Positions 25,387 to 34,701 of a stretch of DNA of 64,000 nucleotides are shown here, piece after piece (position 1 is the stretch's first letter; every line of letters starts with the position of its first letter). This stretch comes from Sulfobacillus acidophilus DSM 10332. Its GTDB lineage: Bacteria > Bacillota > Sulfobacillia > Sulfobacillales > Sulfobacillaceae. The DNA lies in assembly GCA_000237975.1 (NCBI GenBank), contig CP003179.1, positions 2,232,001-2,296,000 of the forward strand, in the 5' to 3' direction. The notes below the pieces were generated by a model, which was given only the letters and a program-made list of their open reading frames with translations, was not told the DNA's origin and ran no database searches. The position numbers and the translations under genes are program-made.

Positions 25387-26777
25387 CGCCGGGCCTCTCT
25401 TCGTCCTTTTGCCGCCTCGATAAACCGCGTGACCATAGCCGGATGGGAAGCGAAGTGCAAATGCATATAGGACGCCAAAAGCCGGCCTTCGGCATACCCG
25501 TCGCGACGCGTTTGACGCCGCCCGGATACCTCGAAGGCATAGGGCCAAGCCCAGGATTCCGCGCCATAGCGAATCGACGAGTAGTGAAACTCGTGCCCCC
25601 GGGCCCGTTCGTTAGCTAAAAGCAGCGCATTGTCGGAGAGCGCGGTGACCTCCCGGTAGCCGAGCGCCACCAAACGCGCCTCCATGACCGCGACGGCCGG
25701 AATGACCCCGGCCATCGGATACCGTTCACCGTTCTTGTCTACGATGGCATCCATCAGGTACATATATCCGCCGCATTCTGCCACAACCGGCATACCCGCC
25801 TCCACCGCTCGCCGGACGCTCTGATGCACGGCGTTTTGGGCGCTTAGTTGCGGCAAGAACTCCTCGGGAAATCCGCCGCCCAGATAGAGCGCATCGGCAC
25901 CAGCCGGCACCGGTTCCCCCTCAAGCGGGCGGAACGGCACGATTTCCGCCCCATGCCACCGCAAAAGGTCGAGATTTTCCGGGTAATAGAAATTGAACGC
26001 CCGGTCCCTGGCCACCGCCACGGAGACCGCGGCCGGCTTGGGTTCACCGGCAAAAAGGATCGGATCAGGCGGATCCCAGTCGGCATACCGCTCCGCCATC
26101 CTCCAAATGGCATCGAGGTCCACGGTGCGGGCAACCAAGTCGGCCAACCGATTAAACAGCGGGGACAGTTCGCCGCGCTCGATCGCCGGGATCAATCCCA
26201 AATGCCGGGAAGGCATAGTCACCTCCGACGATTTTAATAGGTACCCGAGCACGGGAACGCCGGTCACCCGCTCGATCGCCTGCTTGATAATGTGATAATG
26301 ACCTTCGGAGCCCACCCGGTTGGCGATGACCCCGGCGACGGATACCCGCGGATCGAGCCATTGAAACCCGAGCACCACCGCCGCCGCGCTGGCGGCCATG
26401 CCGCCGACGTCGACCACCAAAATCACCGGGGCTTTCAACAAGCGGCTGACCTCCGCGGTGCTGGCCTGGTCGCCGGTGGCTTCCTTGCCGTCAAACAGGC
26501 CCATCACCCCTTCAATGACGGAGAGATCGGCATCCCGCGAGCCCCGGTCGAACACCTCGCCTAGCACCGCATGAGACATCATCCAACTGTCGAGATTTCG
26601 GGAGGGCCGCCCGGTAATGGCGGTATGATAGCTCGGATCGATATAGTCGGGGCCGACCTTGAATCCCTGCACCGTCAACCCTCGGCGCCGAAACGCGGCC
26701 ATCAGGCCGACGGTGACGGTGGTCTTGCCCGAGCCGCTCGACGGTGCGGCGATGACCAGCCGTGGACGCTTCGTCAT
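25383..26777 (-). CDS. cbiA: Cobyrinate a,c-diamide synthase
   Basis: ATP- and glutamine-dependent amidation of the a and c carboxylates of cobyrinate. The 464-residue product has a P-loop GSGSGKTT-type motif (SSGSGKTTVTVGL), FKVGPDYIDPSYH, and VIEGVMGLFDG. The C-terminal glutaminase domain has LYLGGGFPEEF and MPVVAECGGYMYL, with the nucleophile Cys near residue 333. The ATG at 26777 overlaps the cbiG stop (ATGA) and follows GGGAGG by eight bases. CbiP (the later amidase) is not in the window. Confidence 0.94.
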   Translation of the reverse strand: MTKRPRLVIAAPSSGSGKTTVTVGLMAAFRRRGLTVQGFKVGPDYIDPSYHTAITGRPSRNLDSWMMSHAVLGEVFDRGSRDADLSVIEGVMGLFDGKEATGDQASTAEVSRLLKAPVILVVDVGGMAASAAAVVLGFQWLDPRVSVAGVIANRVGSEGHYHIIKQAIERVTGVPVLGYLLKSSEVTMPSRHLGLIPAIERGELSPLFNRLADLVARTVDLDAIWRMAERYADWDPPDPILFAGEPKPAAVSVAVARDRAFNFYYPENLDLLRWHGAEIVPFRPLEGEPVPAGADALYLGGGFPEEFLPQLSAQNAVHQSVRRAVEAGMPVVAECGGYMYLMDAIVDKNGERYPMAGVIPAVAVMEARLVALGYREVTALSDNALLLANERARGHEFHYSSIRYGAESWAWPYAFEVSGRRQTRRDGYAEGRLLASYMHLHFASHPAMVTRFIEAAKGRREARR

Positions 26778-27898
26778 GGATGAACCCTCCCGGATTTTTC
26801 GGATGCCGGTCGACGGTCCGGCGGCACCAGACAGACCGACACGGTAACGTTTCCGTGTTTGACTTTTTCGACCACCCACTCCGACGCCCCGGACGACAAC
26901 CGGGCGGCTGGCTCGCTGACCCCGTACGCCCCCACATAACGAAAGACCGTCTCGGATGGATGTAAGATCGGTCCCCGGTTCAATTCCTCGGCGGAATAGG
27001 TGACGACCGGCCATCCGTATCGGGCCGCCACTTGGCGAATACCCGGCTCGTCCGCTTTGAGGTCGATGGTGGCCAGATTGCGCACGCTCAAGGGCGACAA
27101 GTGGGCTTCGGCCAATACGTGGTGAATCGCCCGGTCAATTTCCTCGGCCGACGTGCCCCGATTGCACCCGATGCCCACCACAATCACTTTCGGGCGGTAA
27201 AGAACCCCTCGGTCGAGAAACCGTGCCGTCTCCTCCGCGGTTAAGATCCGGGGGGTAATCACCAATGCCGCGTCAAACGGCATATCGGTCGCGGCGTCAC
27301 ACGAGTCGACCACCTGAATGGTGGCCGGCAACGGTTTGTCCTCCGGCCACCAGTCTCGCTCGCCCGCTTCTTGGATCACCAGGATGCGCTCTTCGTTCAC
27401 GACCGCCGCACTGACGGCCGTAATCAGGTTTTCGTTTTCGATGACCCAACCGAACTCCCGTCCCAAGAGGTCGACCGCGACCGTCTCGCCCACGTCGGAG
27501 GCGGTGGTAATTACCGGGGTGGCATGGAGCACCCGGGCAATATCCCGGGCCAATTGATTCGCCCCGCCCAAATGGCCGGAAAGCACGCTAATCACATGCC
27601 GGGCGCGGTCGTCAATCACCACCACCGCCGGATCGGTGCGTTTATCTTTGATCCAAGGCGCAATTAAGCGCACCATGGCTCCGAGCGACACGATGCCGAT
27701 GAGGCCTTGGTAGGCCGGAAACAAGCGGGGAATTTGTTGGACCACCGACCCCTGGTAGACCTGGATGCCGAGCGCCTCTTCGTCACCGCGTGCCAGTTTG
27801 GCCGGATAGTAGACGTCCACCAATGGATAGCCGATCTGAATTTGCCGGGCGATATCCACCCCGTGTTTAGTAATCGCCACTACCGCGTAAGGTTTCAC
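26774..27898 (-). CDS. cbiG: Cobalt-precorrin-5A hydrolase
   Basis: Opens the delta-lactone of cobalt-precorrin-5A and releases acetaldehyde, a step specific to the early-cobalt pathway. The 374-residue product has the N-terminal domain (IVSLGAMVRLIAPWI, VIDDRARHVISVLSGHLGGAN) and the C-terminal CbiG domain (VVGIGCNRGTSAEEI, LATIDLKADEPG). It overlaps cbiF by four bases (GTGA) and cbiA by four. Its presence rules in the anaerobic-type ring contraction route. Confidence 0.95.
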   Translation of the reverse strand: MKPYAVVAITKHGVDIARQIQIGYPLVDVYYPAKLARGDEEALGIQVYQGSVVQQIPRLFPAYQGLIGIVSLGAMVRLIAPWIKDKRTDPAVVVIDDRARHVISVLSGHLGGANQLARDIARVLHATPVITTASDVGETVAVDLLGREFGWVIENENLITAVSAAVVNEERILVIQEAGERDWWPEDKPLPATIQVVDSCDAATDMPFDAALVITPRILTAEETARFLDRGVLYRPKVIVVGIGCNRGTSAEEIDRAIHHVLAEAHLSPLSVRNLATIDLKADEPGIRQVAARYGWPVVTYSAEELNRGPILHPSETVFRYVGAYGVSEPAARLSSGASEWVVEKVKHGNVTVSVCLVPPDRRPASEKSGRVHP

Positions 27899-28692
27899 CG
27901 GTCTCCCCCCTTATCGGCACGGCGAAACCGGTGGCTGAAGCTTTTATCGTACAGCTTGGACCGGTAACCGGGGGTTTTGGCCAAATCCGGATCCAACGCC
28001 CAGCCGGCCAGAATCATCGCCTGACTGGTCATCCGGTTTTCCTTCACCACGGTGGCCAAATCTGCCAACCGCGTACGCACCACTTTTTCGTCCGGCCAAC
28101 TGGCTCGTTGAACAACCGCCACCGGCGTGTCGGAACTCCATCCGGCCCGGGTCAGTTCCGACACCAAGGTGGCGGCCAGCCCGCCGCTCAAGAAAAACGC
28201 CATGGTCGCCTGATGGCGGGCTAAATCGTGAAGTTTTTCCCGTTCCGGCATCGGGGTGCGTCCCTCGACCCGGGTCAAGATGACAGTTTGAGTCAGCTCC
28301 GGAATGGTCAGCTCGGCTTTCAGCGCCGCCGCGGCGGCAAACACGGAGCTCACGCCGGGGACAATCTCGACCGCGACCCCGGCTTGGCTGAGCCGGGCGA
28401 CTTGTTCCATGATGGCACCAAACACCGCCGGGTCGCCGGTATGAACCCGGGCGACAGTCCGTCCCGCCCGCACTTGAGTCACCATCAACTCAATTTGGGC
28501 CTCCAAATCCATGCCGGCGCTTTTATACACTTCCGCTTCCGGATTGCCTTGGGCAATCAGCGCGTCCGGCACCAGGCTGTCGGTGTAGACGATAACGTCG
28601 GCTCGTTGTAAAAGACGGAGACCCTTTACGGTAATCAGCTCCGGATCCCCCGGACCCGCGCCGATGATATACACCTTGGCTTCGTCTGTCAC
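27895..28692 (-). CDS. cbiF: Cobalt-precorrin-4 C11-methyltransferase
   Basis: SAM-dependent tetrapyrrole methyltransferase of 265 residues. It has the family N-terminus VYIIGAGPGDPELITVKG, VYTDSLVP, VHTGDPAVFGAIMEQ and VPGVSSVFAAAAAL. These are the CbiF/CobM-specific features. The GTG start overlaps the cbiL stop (GTGA). It acts after CbiH in the corrin ring pathway. Confidence 0.94.
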   Translation of the reverse strand: MTDEAKVYIIGAGPGDPELITVKGLRLLQRADVIVYTDSLVPDALIAQGNPEAEVYKSAGMDLEAQIELMVTQVRAGRTVARVHTGDPAVFGAIMEQVARLSQAGVAVEIVPGVSSVFAAAAALKAELTIPELTQTVILTRVEGRTPMPEREKLHDLARHQATMAFFLSGGLAATLVSELTRAGWSSDTPVAVVQRASWPDEKVVRTRLADLATVVKENRMTSQAMILAGWALDPDLAKTPGYRSKLYDKSFSHRFRRADKGGDR

Positions 28693-29393
28693 TTTTTCAC
28701 CACCATTAAGGTTAAGTACGGCAATTCCGCGCCGCTCAGCTCCTCGACCCGGGTCCAGATCCGTTCCGCCTGATGCGTCGCCTGGGTCACGACGCGCGCC
28801 CGGTCGGTTAACCCCAAGTCCTCCAACACCTCGAGCACCACGTCCAACACTTTCGCCACCTTGACCAACACCACGGCATCATGGAGAGACAACAGGGTCT
28901 TCAGCCGTTCCCGGTCGGCCGTGGCGGGAACCACCGCCACCGTCTCGTCCCCGTCGGCCAAAGGCCACCCCAAGACCGACGCGGACGCGGTCACCGACGA
29001 GATGCCGGGGATGGCGGTCACCGTCACATCGGGGATTTTATCGGTTACGGTGCGCGCCAAGTGAATAAAGGTGCTATAGAGCATCGGGTCCCCTTCGGTG
29101 ACAAACGCCACGTCCTCCCCCCGGACAAGATATTCCGCCACCGTTTGGGCAGTACGATCCCATTCCCGGGCCAGTACCGTCGCGTCTTTGGTCATCGGAA
29201 AGACCAGTCCGACCAAGGTTTTCGCATGCGCGTCGACATACGATTCGACAATATCCAACGCATAACTGCGGCTACCGCGGCGTTTTTTGGGATAGGCGAT
29301 GACCGGCGTTTCCTTCAGCACTCGATACGCTTTCACGGTAATCAGCTCAGGGTCTCCGGGCCCGACCCCGACGCCGTAAAATCGGCCGGTCAT
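28689..29393 (-). CDS. cbiL: Cobalt-precorrin-2 C20-methyltransferase
   Basis: Methylates C20 of cobalt-sirohydrochlorin (cobalt-factor II). The 234-residue product shows YGVGVGPGDPELITVKAYRV, FPMTKD, VTEGDPMLYSTFIHL and AIPGISSVTASASVLGWPL, typical of CbiL/CobI. It overlaps both neighbours by four bases (ATGA with cobL-type gene, GTGA with cbiF). Confidence 0.94.
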   Translation of the reverse strand: MTGRFYGVGVGPGDPELITVKAYRVLKETPVIAYPKKRRGSRSYALDIVESYVDAHAKTLVGLVFPMTKDATVLAREWDRTAQTVAEYLVRGEDVAFVTEGDPMLYSTFIHLARTVTDKIPDVTVTAIPGISSVTASASVLGWPLADGDETVAVVPATADRERLKTLLSLHDAVVLVKVAKVLDVVLEVLEDLGLTDRARVVTQATHQAERIWTRVEELSGAELPYLTLMVVKK

Positions 29394-30607
29394 GACGGTC
29401 GCTCCGCGGCCAACAAAAAGACCGGGTTCATGCCTTCAAGCCGCGTCAGATCCAAAATCGGCCGGCTCCGGGCGGTTTGAATCAAGGTCACCGCCACCGA
29501 AAAGCCCAGGCTACCCAAGATCTGATGGGCACGGGCGAGCGTTTCCAGCGTGGCCGCCGGAATCACGATACGTCCGCCCGGCTTCAGCCGCCGGCCGATA
29601 AGTTCCAACAGGGCGGGAAGCTCTCCGCCGCTACCGCCGACAAAAACGGCGTCGGGGTCGGCAAACGACTCCAGACCGTCCGGTGCCCGTCCTTGCACGG
29701 CGACAAAATCCGTGCGAAACCGCCGTTGATTGGTTCGTAAATGGTTAAGATCCTCAGCGTTTTTTTCGATGGCGTACACCGAGAGAGTCGGTTCCAGCAA
29801 AATCGCTTCGATGGAAACCGACCCGGTACAGGCGCCGATATCCCAGAGCACCTCACCGGGTTTTGGCCGAAGCGCCGAGAGCGCCATCACCCGTACTTCC
29901 CGCTTGGTGATGAGACCGCGATCGGGCTTTCGTTGGGAAAACGCCTCATCGTCAATCCCGAGCGCCCACACCGGCCTGATCCCCGGATCCCGCACGAAAA
30001 TGACCAGATTCAGCGGATCAAAAGTCCCGCCGGTCATTTCCTCTAGGGAGTACCAGCCGCTCTGCTCGGCCGGGCCGCCCAGCCGCTCCCCGACAAACGC
30101 CCGATATTCGGTCATGCCGAAATCCAAGAGGTAGTGGGCCAGCACCGCCGGGGTGTGCACGTCGTCCGTCAGCACCGCCACCTTGTCATAGCGGTTGATC
30201 CGTTGGGCCAATCCGTCCAGCGAACGCCCGTGCACGCTGAGAAATCCGGCGTCTTGCCAAGCAAGCCCCATCCGGGCAAACGCCCATTGCATGGAGCTGA
30301 CCGCCGGAATCACGGATACCGCGTCCGGCCCCAATTTCTTCGCCAGCACCCCGCCAATCCCGAAAAAGAGGGGGTCGCCGGAGGCCAGAACCACGATATG
30401 GTCTCCCGCATGGGACAAGATCCGTTCCGCCAAGGCCGACACGCCGGAATCCATGCGCCAGGTTTCTCCCGAAAAATTGGAAAAAAACCCGAGTTGCCGG
30501 CTCCCGCCGACCAAAATATCCGCCGACTCGACGGCGGCTAAAGCCGCCGGTCCGAGCCCTTCCGCCCCGTCGTCGCCAATACCGACTATGGTGACTTTAG
30601 TCTTCAA
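29390..30607 (-). CDS. CbiE-CbiT fusion (precorrin-6Y C5,15-methyltransferase, decarboxylating)
   Basis: Bifunctional protein of 405 residues equivalent to CobL. The N-terminal part (to about residue 200) is CbiE (ILVGGSRQLGFF, LASGDPLFFGIGGVL, VIPAVSSMQWAFARMGL), the C5 methyltransferase. The C-terminal part (about 225-405) is CbiT (GLITKREVRVMAL, LWDIGACTGSVSIEAIL, VFVGGSGGELPALLE), the C15 methyltransferase that decarboxylates the C12 acetate. The start is a TTG at 30607 overlapping cbiD by 11 bases; no ATG fits the family N-terminus. Confidence 0.94.
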   Translation of the reverse strand: MKTKVTIVGIGDDGAEGLGPAALAAVESADILVGGSRQLGFFSNFSGETWRMDSGVSALAERILSHAGDHIVVLASGDPLFFGIGGVLAKKLGPDAVSVIPAVSSMQWAFARMGLAWQDAGFLSVHGRSLDGLAQRINRYDKVAVLTDDVHTPAVLAHYLLDFGMTEYRAFVGERLGGPAEQSGWYSLEEMTGGTFDPLNLVIFVRDPGIRPVWALGIDDEAFSQRKPDRGLITKREVRVMALSALRPKPGEVLWDIGACTGSVSIEAILLEPTLSVYAIEKNAEDLNHLRTNQRRFRTDFVAVQGRAPDGLESFADPDAVFVGGSGGELPALLELIGRRLKPGGRIVIPAATLETLARAHQILGSLGFSVAVTLIQTARSRPILDLTRLEGMNPVFLLAAERPS

Positions 30608-31703
30608 TCGCCGCGCCCCCCAATTCTTTACCGTCCAAGGTCATCAGCCGGGTCTCGATACGAAGACCGCCGCCGATATGCCGCGATACCGCCCGACAGC
30701 AGGCTTCCGCCAGCCGATTAAAAAACCCGTGATACCCCGCCTCCCACAGCCAATCGCCGACTTGAGCCGCCGTATTGGCGCCCCGGATTTCCTCTTGCAA
30801 CGCCGGCGGCGCGCCTGCCTCCGCCGCAATCCGGGCCAAAAATCCGAAATCGACCGGGGCACTTTTGGCATGAACCATCATCACGCCTTGGGCCACTTTG
30901 GAAAACTTCCCCATCATCCCCACAAATCGAATTTCTCGCATGCCCACCCGTTTCGCATGTTTGGCGGAAAAACCGACGAAGTCGCCCATCTCGATAAAAA
31001 GTTCCGGCGGCAACTCCGGGTAAAGGCGCATGGCATAGGTTTCGCTGCGTCCCCCGGTGGTCAGCACCGCCAGGTCTCGACCGGTCGCCCGCGCCACCTG
31101 AAGCGCCAATGCAATACTGGCCTTATAGGAAGCGGTGGAAAACGGCACCACGATACCGCGCGTACCTAAAATGGAAATCCCGCCGACGATGCCCAGCCGG
31201 CCGTTCATGGTTTTTTGGGCGATGGTCTCCCCGTTGGGCACGGAAATCACCACCCGCACCCCTCGGTGACTAAGCCCGTGGACTTCCAGTACCGTTTCGA
31301 CGGCTTGCCGGATCATTTTTCGCGGCACCGGGTTAATGGCCGCTTCCCCGACCGGTATCGGCAGACCCGGTTTGGTCACGCGGCCTACCCCCTCGCCCCC
31401 GTCAATCTCGATCCCGGACTCCGGGCGCCAGGACACGGTCGCGGTAATCGTCGCGCCGTGGGTGGCGTCCGGGTCGTCGCCGCCGTCTTTGATCGTGGAA
31501 CACGACACCCTATCCGGGCCCATTTGCACGTCGTGTAACGCAAACGTGACCTGTTGACCCGCCGGGATCCAAATCGTCGTCTCGGTCACGGGTTCTTGAC
31601 GAATGAGGCTCAAGAGCGCCCCCTGGGCGGTGGCGGTGGCGCAAGCGCCGGTCGTATACCCGTGACGCAGCGGTCCCGGCGGAACCTCCAACATCTCACC
31701 CAT
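30597..31703 (-). CDS. cbiD: Cobalt-precorrin-5B C1-methyltransferase
   Basis: 368-residue member of the CbiD family, the C1 methyltransferase unique to the early-cobalt route and unrelated to the other methylases. Motifs seen are LRHGYTTGACATATAQGAL, GGDDPDATHGA, INPVPRKMI, GISILGTRGIVVPFS and MGDFVGFSAKHA. The ATG lies two bases after the cbiC stop with CCGGAG upstream. Confidence 0.95.
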   Translation of the reverse strand: MGEMLEVPPGPLRHGYTTGACATATAQGALLSLIRQEPVTETTIWIPAGQQVTFALHDVQMGPDRVSCSTIKDGGDDPDATHGATITATVSWRPESGIEIDGGEGVGRVTKPGLPIPVGEAAINPVPRKMIRQAVETVLEVHGLSHRGVRVVISVPNGETIAQKTMNGRLGIVGGISILGTRGIVVPFSTASYKASIALALQVARATGRDLAVLTTGGRSETYAMRLYPELPPELFIEMGDFVGFSAKHAKRVGMREIRFVGMMGKFSKVAQGVMMVHAKSAPVDFGFLARIAAEAGAPPALQEEIRGANTAAQVGDWLWEAGYHGFFNRLAEACCRAVSRHIGGGLRIETRLMTLDGKELGGAAIED

Positions 31704-31705
31704 CG

Positions 31706-32344
31706 CTATGACTCCGGCTGGCCGGCTAAAATCGCCAGCGCATTGACGATGGCCACCGCGATAGTGCTGCCTCCCTTGCGCCCACGGTTAGCGATGAAAG
31801 GCACGTCCAACGCCATCAATTGCTCTTTGGATTCTGCGGCCGACACGAACCCTACCGGGACCCCGATGATGAGCGACGGCCGGGCCACTCCGGCTTGGGT
31901 CAGCCGGATCAGTTCCAATAACGCGGTTGGAGCGTTGCCGATGACGTAAATCCCGCGCGGCGCGTCTTGGGCCGCCTTTCGCATGGCCATAATGGCTCGG
32001 GTCACCGACTGCGCTTGGGCTTTGGCCGCCACGTCCGCATCACCGATGTACACCCGGACCGCATTGCCGAACCGGGCTAGCCGGGCCGCGCTGATGCCGA
32101 CCGCCACCATTTGCACGTCGGCAATGATGGGCGTACCGGCGCGAATCGCCTCAATTCCGGCGGTGATCGCCTGCGGATGAAACACCAGGCTTCGGCCCAA
32201 GTCAAAATCGGCCGAAGCGTGAATCACCCGCTGGACCACCGGAAACTCGCGGTCGGTAAAGGAATGAGGACCCAGTTCTTCCGTAATGATGGCAAAACTT
32301 TTGTCTTCAATCGCCTGCGGATTTTGGATCTCCTTAAACGGCAT
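31706..32344 (-). CDS. cbiC: Cobalt-precorrin-8 methylmutase
   Basis: Moves the methyl group from C11 to C12, yielding cobyrinate. The 212-residue product has the catalytic His in VQRVIHASADFD, then IIADVQMVAVGI, VIGNAPTALLELI and GVPVGFVSAAESKE. It overlaps cbiJ by 11 bases and is followed by cbiD after two bases. Confidence 0.95.
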   Translation of the reverse strand: MPFKEIQNPQAIEDKSFAIITEELGPHSFTDREFPVVQRVIHASADFDLGRSLVFHPQAITAGIEAIRAGTPIIADVQMVAVGISAARLARFGNAVRVYIGDADVAAKAQAQSVTRAIMAMRKAAQDAPRGIYVIGNAPTALLELIRLTQAGVARPSLIIGVPVGFVSAAESKEQLMALDVPFIANRGRKGGSTIAVAIVNALAILAGQPES

Positions 32345-33098
32345 ACTGACGGCTCACCTCCCAAATTAGGGCATCGGCGTCGGAAAACATCCGGCCATAG
32401 GCGATGGGCGGTCTTTCAATCATGACCACTTCAATCCCCAAATCCCACGCCGCCTCGATTTTTTCATCCACGCCACCCGCTTCTCCGCTATCTTTCGTGA
32501 CCATCAGGGTGGTCTCGAAATGCCGAAACAAGGCATGGTTCAACTCCCGGGAGAACGGTCCTTGCATGGCGACAATGTCCCGCTGGGGAATCCCGAGCGC
32601 GGCGCATTGTTCCATATTGTCGACTCGCGGCAAAAGCCGCACCACCAACCGGATGTCCGGCTGACCCAGCAACCGACGCGCAAAAATCGCCAGCGTTTTT
32701 CCCCCGGTGGCCAAAAAGATGCTGCCTTTCTTCTCGAAAGCCACATCCGCCGCCTCTTCGTACCCGGCGACCCAGGTAATCGGCCCGTCATAGCGGGTGA
32801 CCGCCCGCTCAAAACGCAGGTAGGGCACGTTAAAGGTTTCGGCCGCCCGCATCGCGTGCCGGTGCGCCTCCTCGGCAAACGGATGACTGGCGTCGACCAC
32901 CATCCGCACACCTTTGTCTTTCCACAGATCCACCATTTCCGTCGCGGTCAGTTTCCCGACCCGCGTGGGGATCCCGGCATCCAACAACGACCGAGCGGCA
33001 TTGTCGGTGGCGACGCTAGCCAACAACGGAAATCCGGCCCGGTTCAGCGCAATGGCCAATTCCCGGGCGTCGCCGGTTCCGGCCAGAACGAAAATCAT
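32334..33098 (-). CDS. cbiJ: Cobalt-precorrin-6A reductase
   Basis: NAD(P)H-dependent reductase of 254 residues: FVLAGTGDARELA, VDASHPFAEEAHRHAMRA, FLATGGKTL and MVTKDSGEAGG. Belongs to the CobK/CbiJ family. The ATG at 33098 follows GGAGGAGGG by five bases; the longer frame to 33155 has no site. It lies 16 bases after the cbiH60 gene. Confidence 0.93.
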   Translation of the reverse strand: MIFVLAGTGDARELAIALNRAGFPLLASVATDNAARSLLDAGIPTRVGKLTATEMVDLWKDKGVRMVVDASHPFAEEAHRHAMRAAETFNVPYLRFERAVTRYDGPITWVAGYEEAADVAFEKKGSIFLATGGKTLAIFARRLLGQPDIRLVVRLLPRVDNMEQCAALGIPQRDIVAMQGPFSRELNHALFRHFETTLMVTKDSGEAGGVDEKIEAAWDLGIEVVMIERPPIAYGRMFSDADALIWEVSRQYAV

Positions 33099-33114
33099 CG
33101 TGTCCCTCCTCCGT

Positions 33115-34701
33115 CTATGGCGTGCCGCAGACCGGATCGACTGCCCTGGGCGCACCGGCCGGTCGAAACCCGTCCACTTCCCCTACCCGTTCAAAAAACC
33201 GGTAAAACCGTTCGCCCGGAAACGCCTCGGCTTGATACCGGCGGACAATCCGTTCGACCCGTTCGACCGCCTCCCGGGGCTCGAGCCCTTCCGCCACCAA
33301 ATGCGCCGGATGGGCGGTACGCCCGCCGGTCTTTCCGCCCAAAAACAAATCGATGCGGCCTTTGCGAAACACCAGCGCAATATCTTCGTGCACCGCGCCG
33401 TAGCAAGACATGGCGCACCCGTTAAACCCGATGCGAAGCTCTTTAGCTACGCCCAACCCGCCAAGACGCCGAGTGAGATCTTCGGCATAGGGAATGCCTT
33501 CTTGTTTGTCTCCGTCACAAAAATCACAAGCTTTCACTTTGACCACGTCGCCCACCGGAAACACCCAGAGACCGGCCTCGGTCAACCGCGATATGATCCG
33601 GTCGGGGTCAGAGGCCTCCGTGCGGAAGATTAACTGATGAGACGGAGTGTATTCGATCGATCCGGACTCACCCGCCAATTCGGCCACCAGCGCCAGTTGC
33701 CGAGGCTCAAAGGTCTTGTTGGCGACGCCCGGAGCGACCGCCAATTCCACCCGGACGGAAGACGGAGACGATTGCGTCACCGGTGCCGGCGTGGCCGTTT
33801 GCGTCAGGCATGCCAGCGCCTCGTCCGCCCAGTCACGCACGGTCCCCGGCGGGCGTGTCGGTTTATCTTCCCGCCCCTGATGAAGCGCCCAGGGCTCGTT
33901 CACCGGTTTGAGCCGCTCTCCCGGCTTTAACGGCTGGGTGGCCGCCGATAAGGTGTATTTCCGCTGATAACCACGGGGGGTCACTATCAAAGGGCCGTGA
34001 TAAACGGTTGTCGAATTGCCGATGATCACCGTGGTCAGCATACCGATTTCATGGTCCAGCATGTGCCCGAGGGTGGTACGCACCACCTGCTGGCGTTCGC
34101 GGTAGGCACTTTTGACCAGGCCTACCGGGGTATCGGGCGACCGATGGCGGAGAATAATCCGCTGCGCCTCTTCAATTTGACGGGTTCGCCGACCGCTTTT
34201 CGGGTTATAGAGCGCAATCACGAAGTCGGCGGCGGCCGCCGCCTCCAACCGACGCGCAATGACGTCCCAGGGGGTTAAATGATCGCTCAAACTGATGGTA
34301 CAGGCATCGTGCATCACCGGTGCCCCCAAAAGCGAGGCCGCGGCGTGAATGGCGGAAATGCCCGGGATCACCTCGACCGCCGGGTCGTCCCCCTCTTGCC
34401 AGCCTTGTTCTATTAGCACCTCGTAAATGATGCCCGCCATCCCGTACAGCCCGGCGTCTCCGCTGGATATTACTGCCACCGTTTTCCCTGCCCGCGCCAA
34501 TTCGACCGCCTTTTGGGCACGCTGCACCTCTTCGGTCATGCCGGTGCGAATAATCATCTGATCCTGAATCAAATCGCGCACCAAGTCGACATAGGTTTTA
34601 TAGCCCACAATGACGTCGCTGGTCGAAATGGCGTCCAGTGCCCGGCCGGTCATATGGTCCCGGTGCCCGGGTCCGAATCCGACCACATAAAGCCGTCCCA
34701 T
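33115..34701 (-). CDS. CbiH60-type cobalt-factor III methyltransferase with iron-sulfur domain
   Basis: Ring-contraction enzyme of 528 residues. Residues about 1-250 are the CbiH/CobJ C17 methyltransferase (YVVGFGPGHRDHMT, SSGDAGLYGMAGI, VIPGISAIHAAASLLGAP, ALYNPKSGRR). Residues about 315-520 resemble the half-module of sulfite/nitrite reductases, with a Cys pair in KACDFCDGDK (about residue 391) and another in GFNGCAMSC (about 430) that would hold an iron-sulfur cluster. The B. megaterium CbiH60 protein has this architecture. The ATG at 34701 overlaps the cobA stop by one base (TAATG). Some annotators would call it CbiH plus a CobG-like domain. Confidence 0.92.
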   Translation of the reverse strand: MGRLYVVGFGPGHRDHMTGRALDAISTSDVIVGYKTYVDLVRDLIQDQMIIRTGMTEEVQRAQKAVELARAGKTVAVISSGDAGLYGMAGIIYEVLIEQGWQEGDDPAVEVIPGISAIHAAASLLGAPVMHDACTISLSDHLTPWDVIARRLEAAAAADFVIALYNPKSGRRTRQIEEAQRIILRHRSPDTPVGLVKSAYRERQQVVRTTLGHMLDHEIGMLTTVIIGNSTTVYHGPLIVTPRGYQRKYTLSAATQPLKPGERLKPVNEPWALHQGREDKPTRPPGTVRDWADEALACLTQTATPAPVTQSSPSSVRVELAVAPGVANKTFEPRQLALVAELAGESGSIEYTPSHQLIFRTEASDPDRIISRLTEAGLWVFPVGDVVKVKACDFCDGDKQEGIPYAEDLTRRLGGLGVAKELRIGFNGCAMSCYGAVHEDIALVFRKGRIDLFLGGKTGGRTAHPAHLVAEGLEPREAVERVERIVRRYQAEAFPGERFYRFFERVGEVDGFRPAGAPRAVDPVCGTP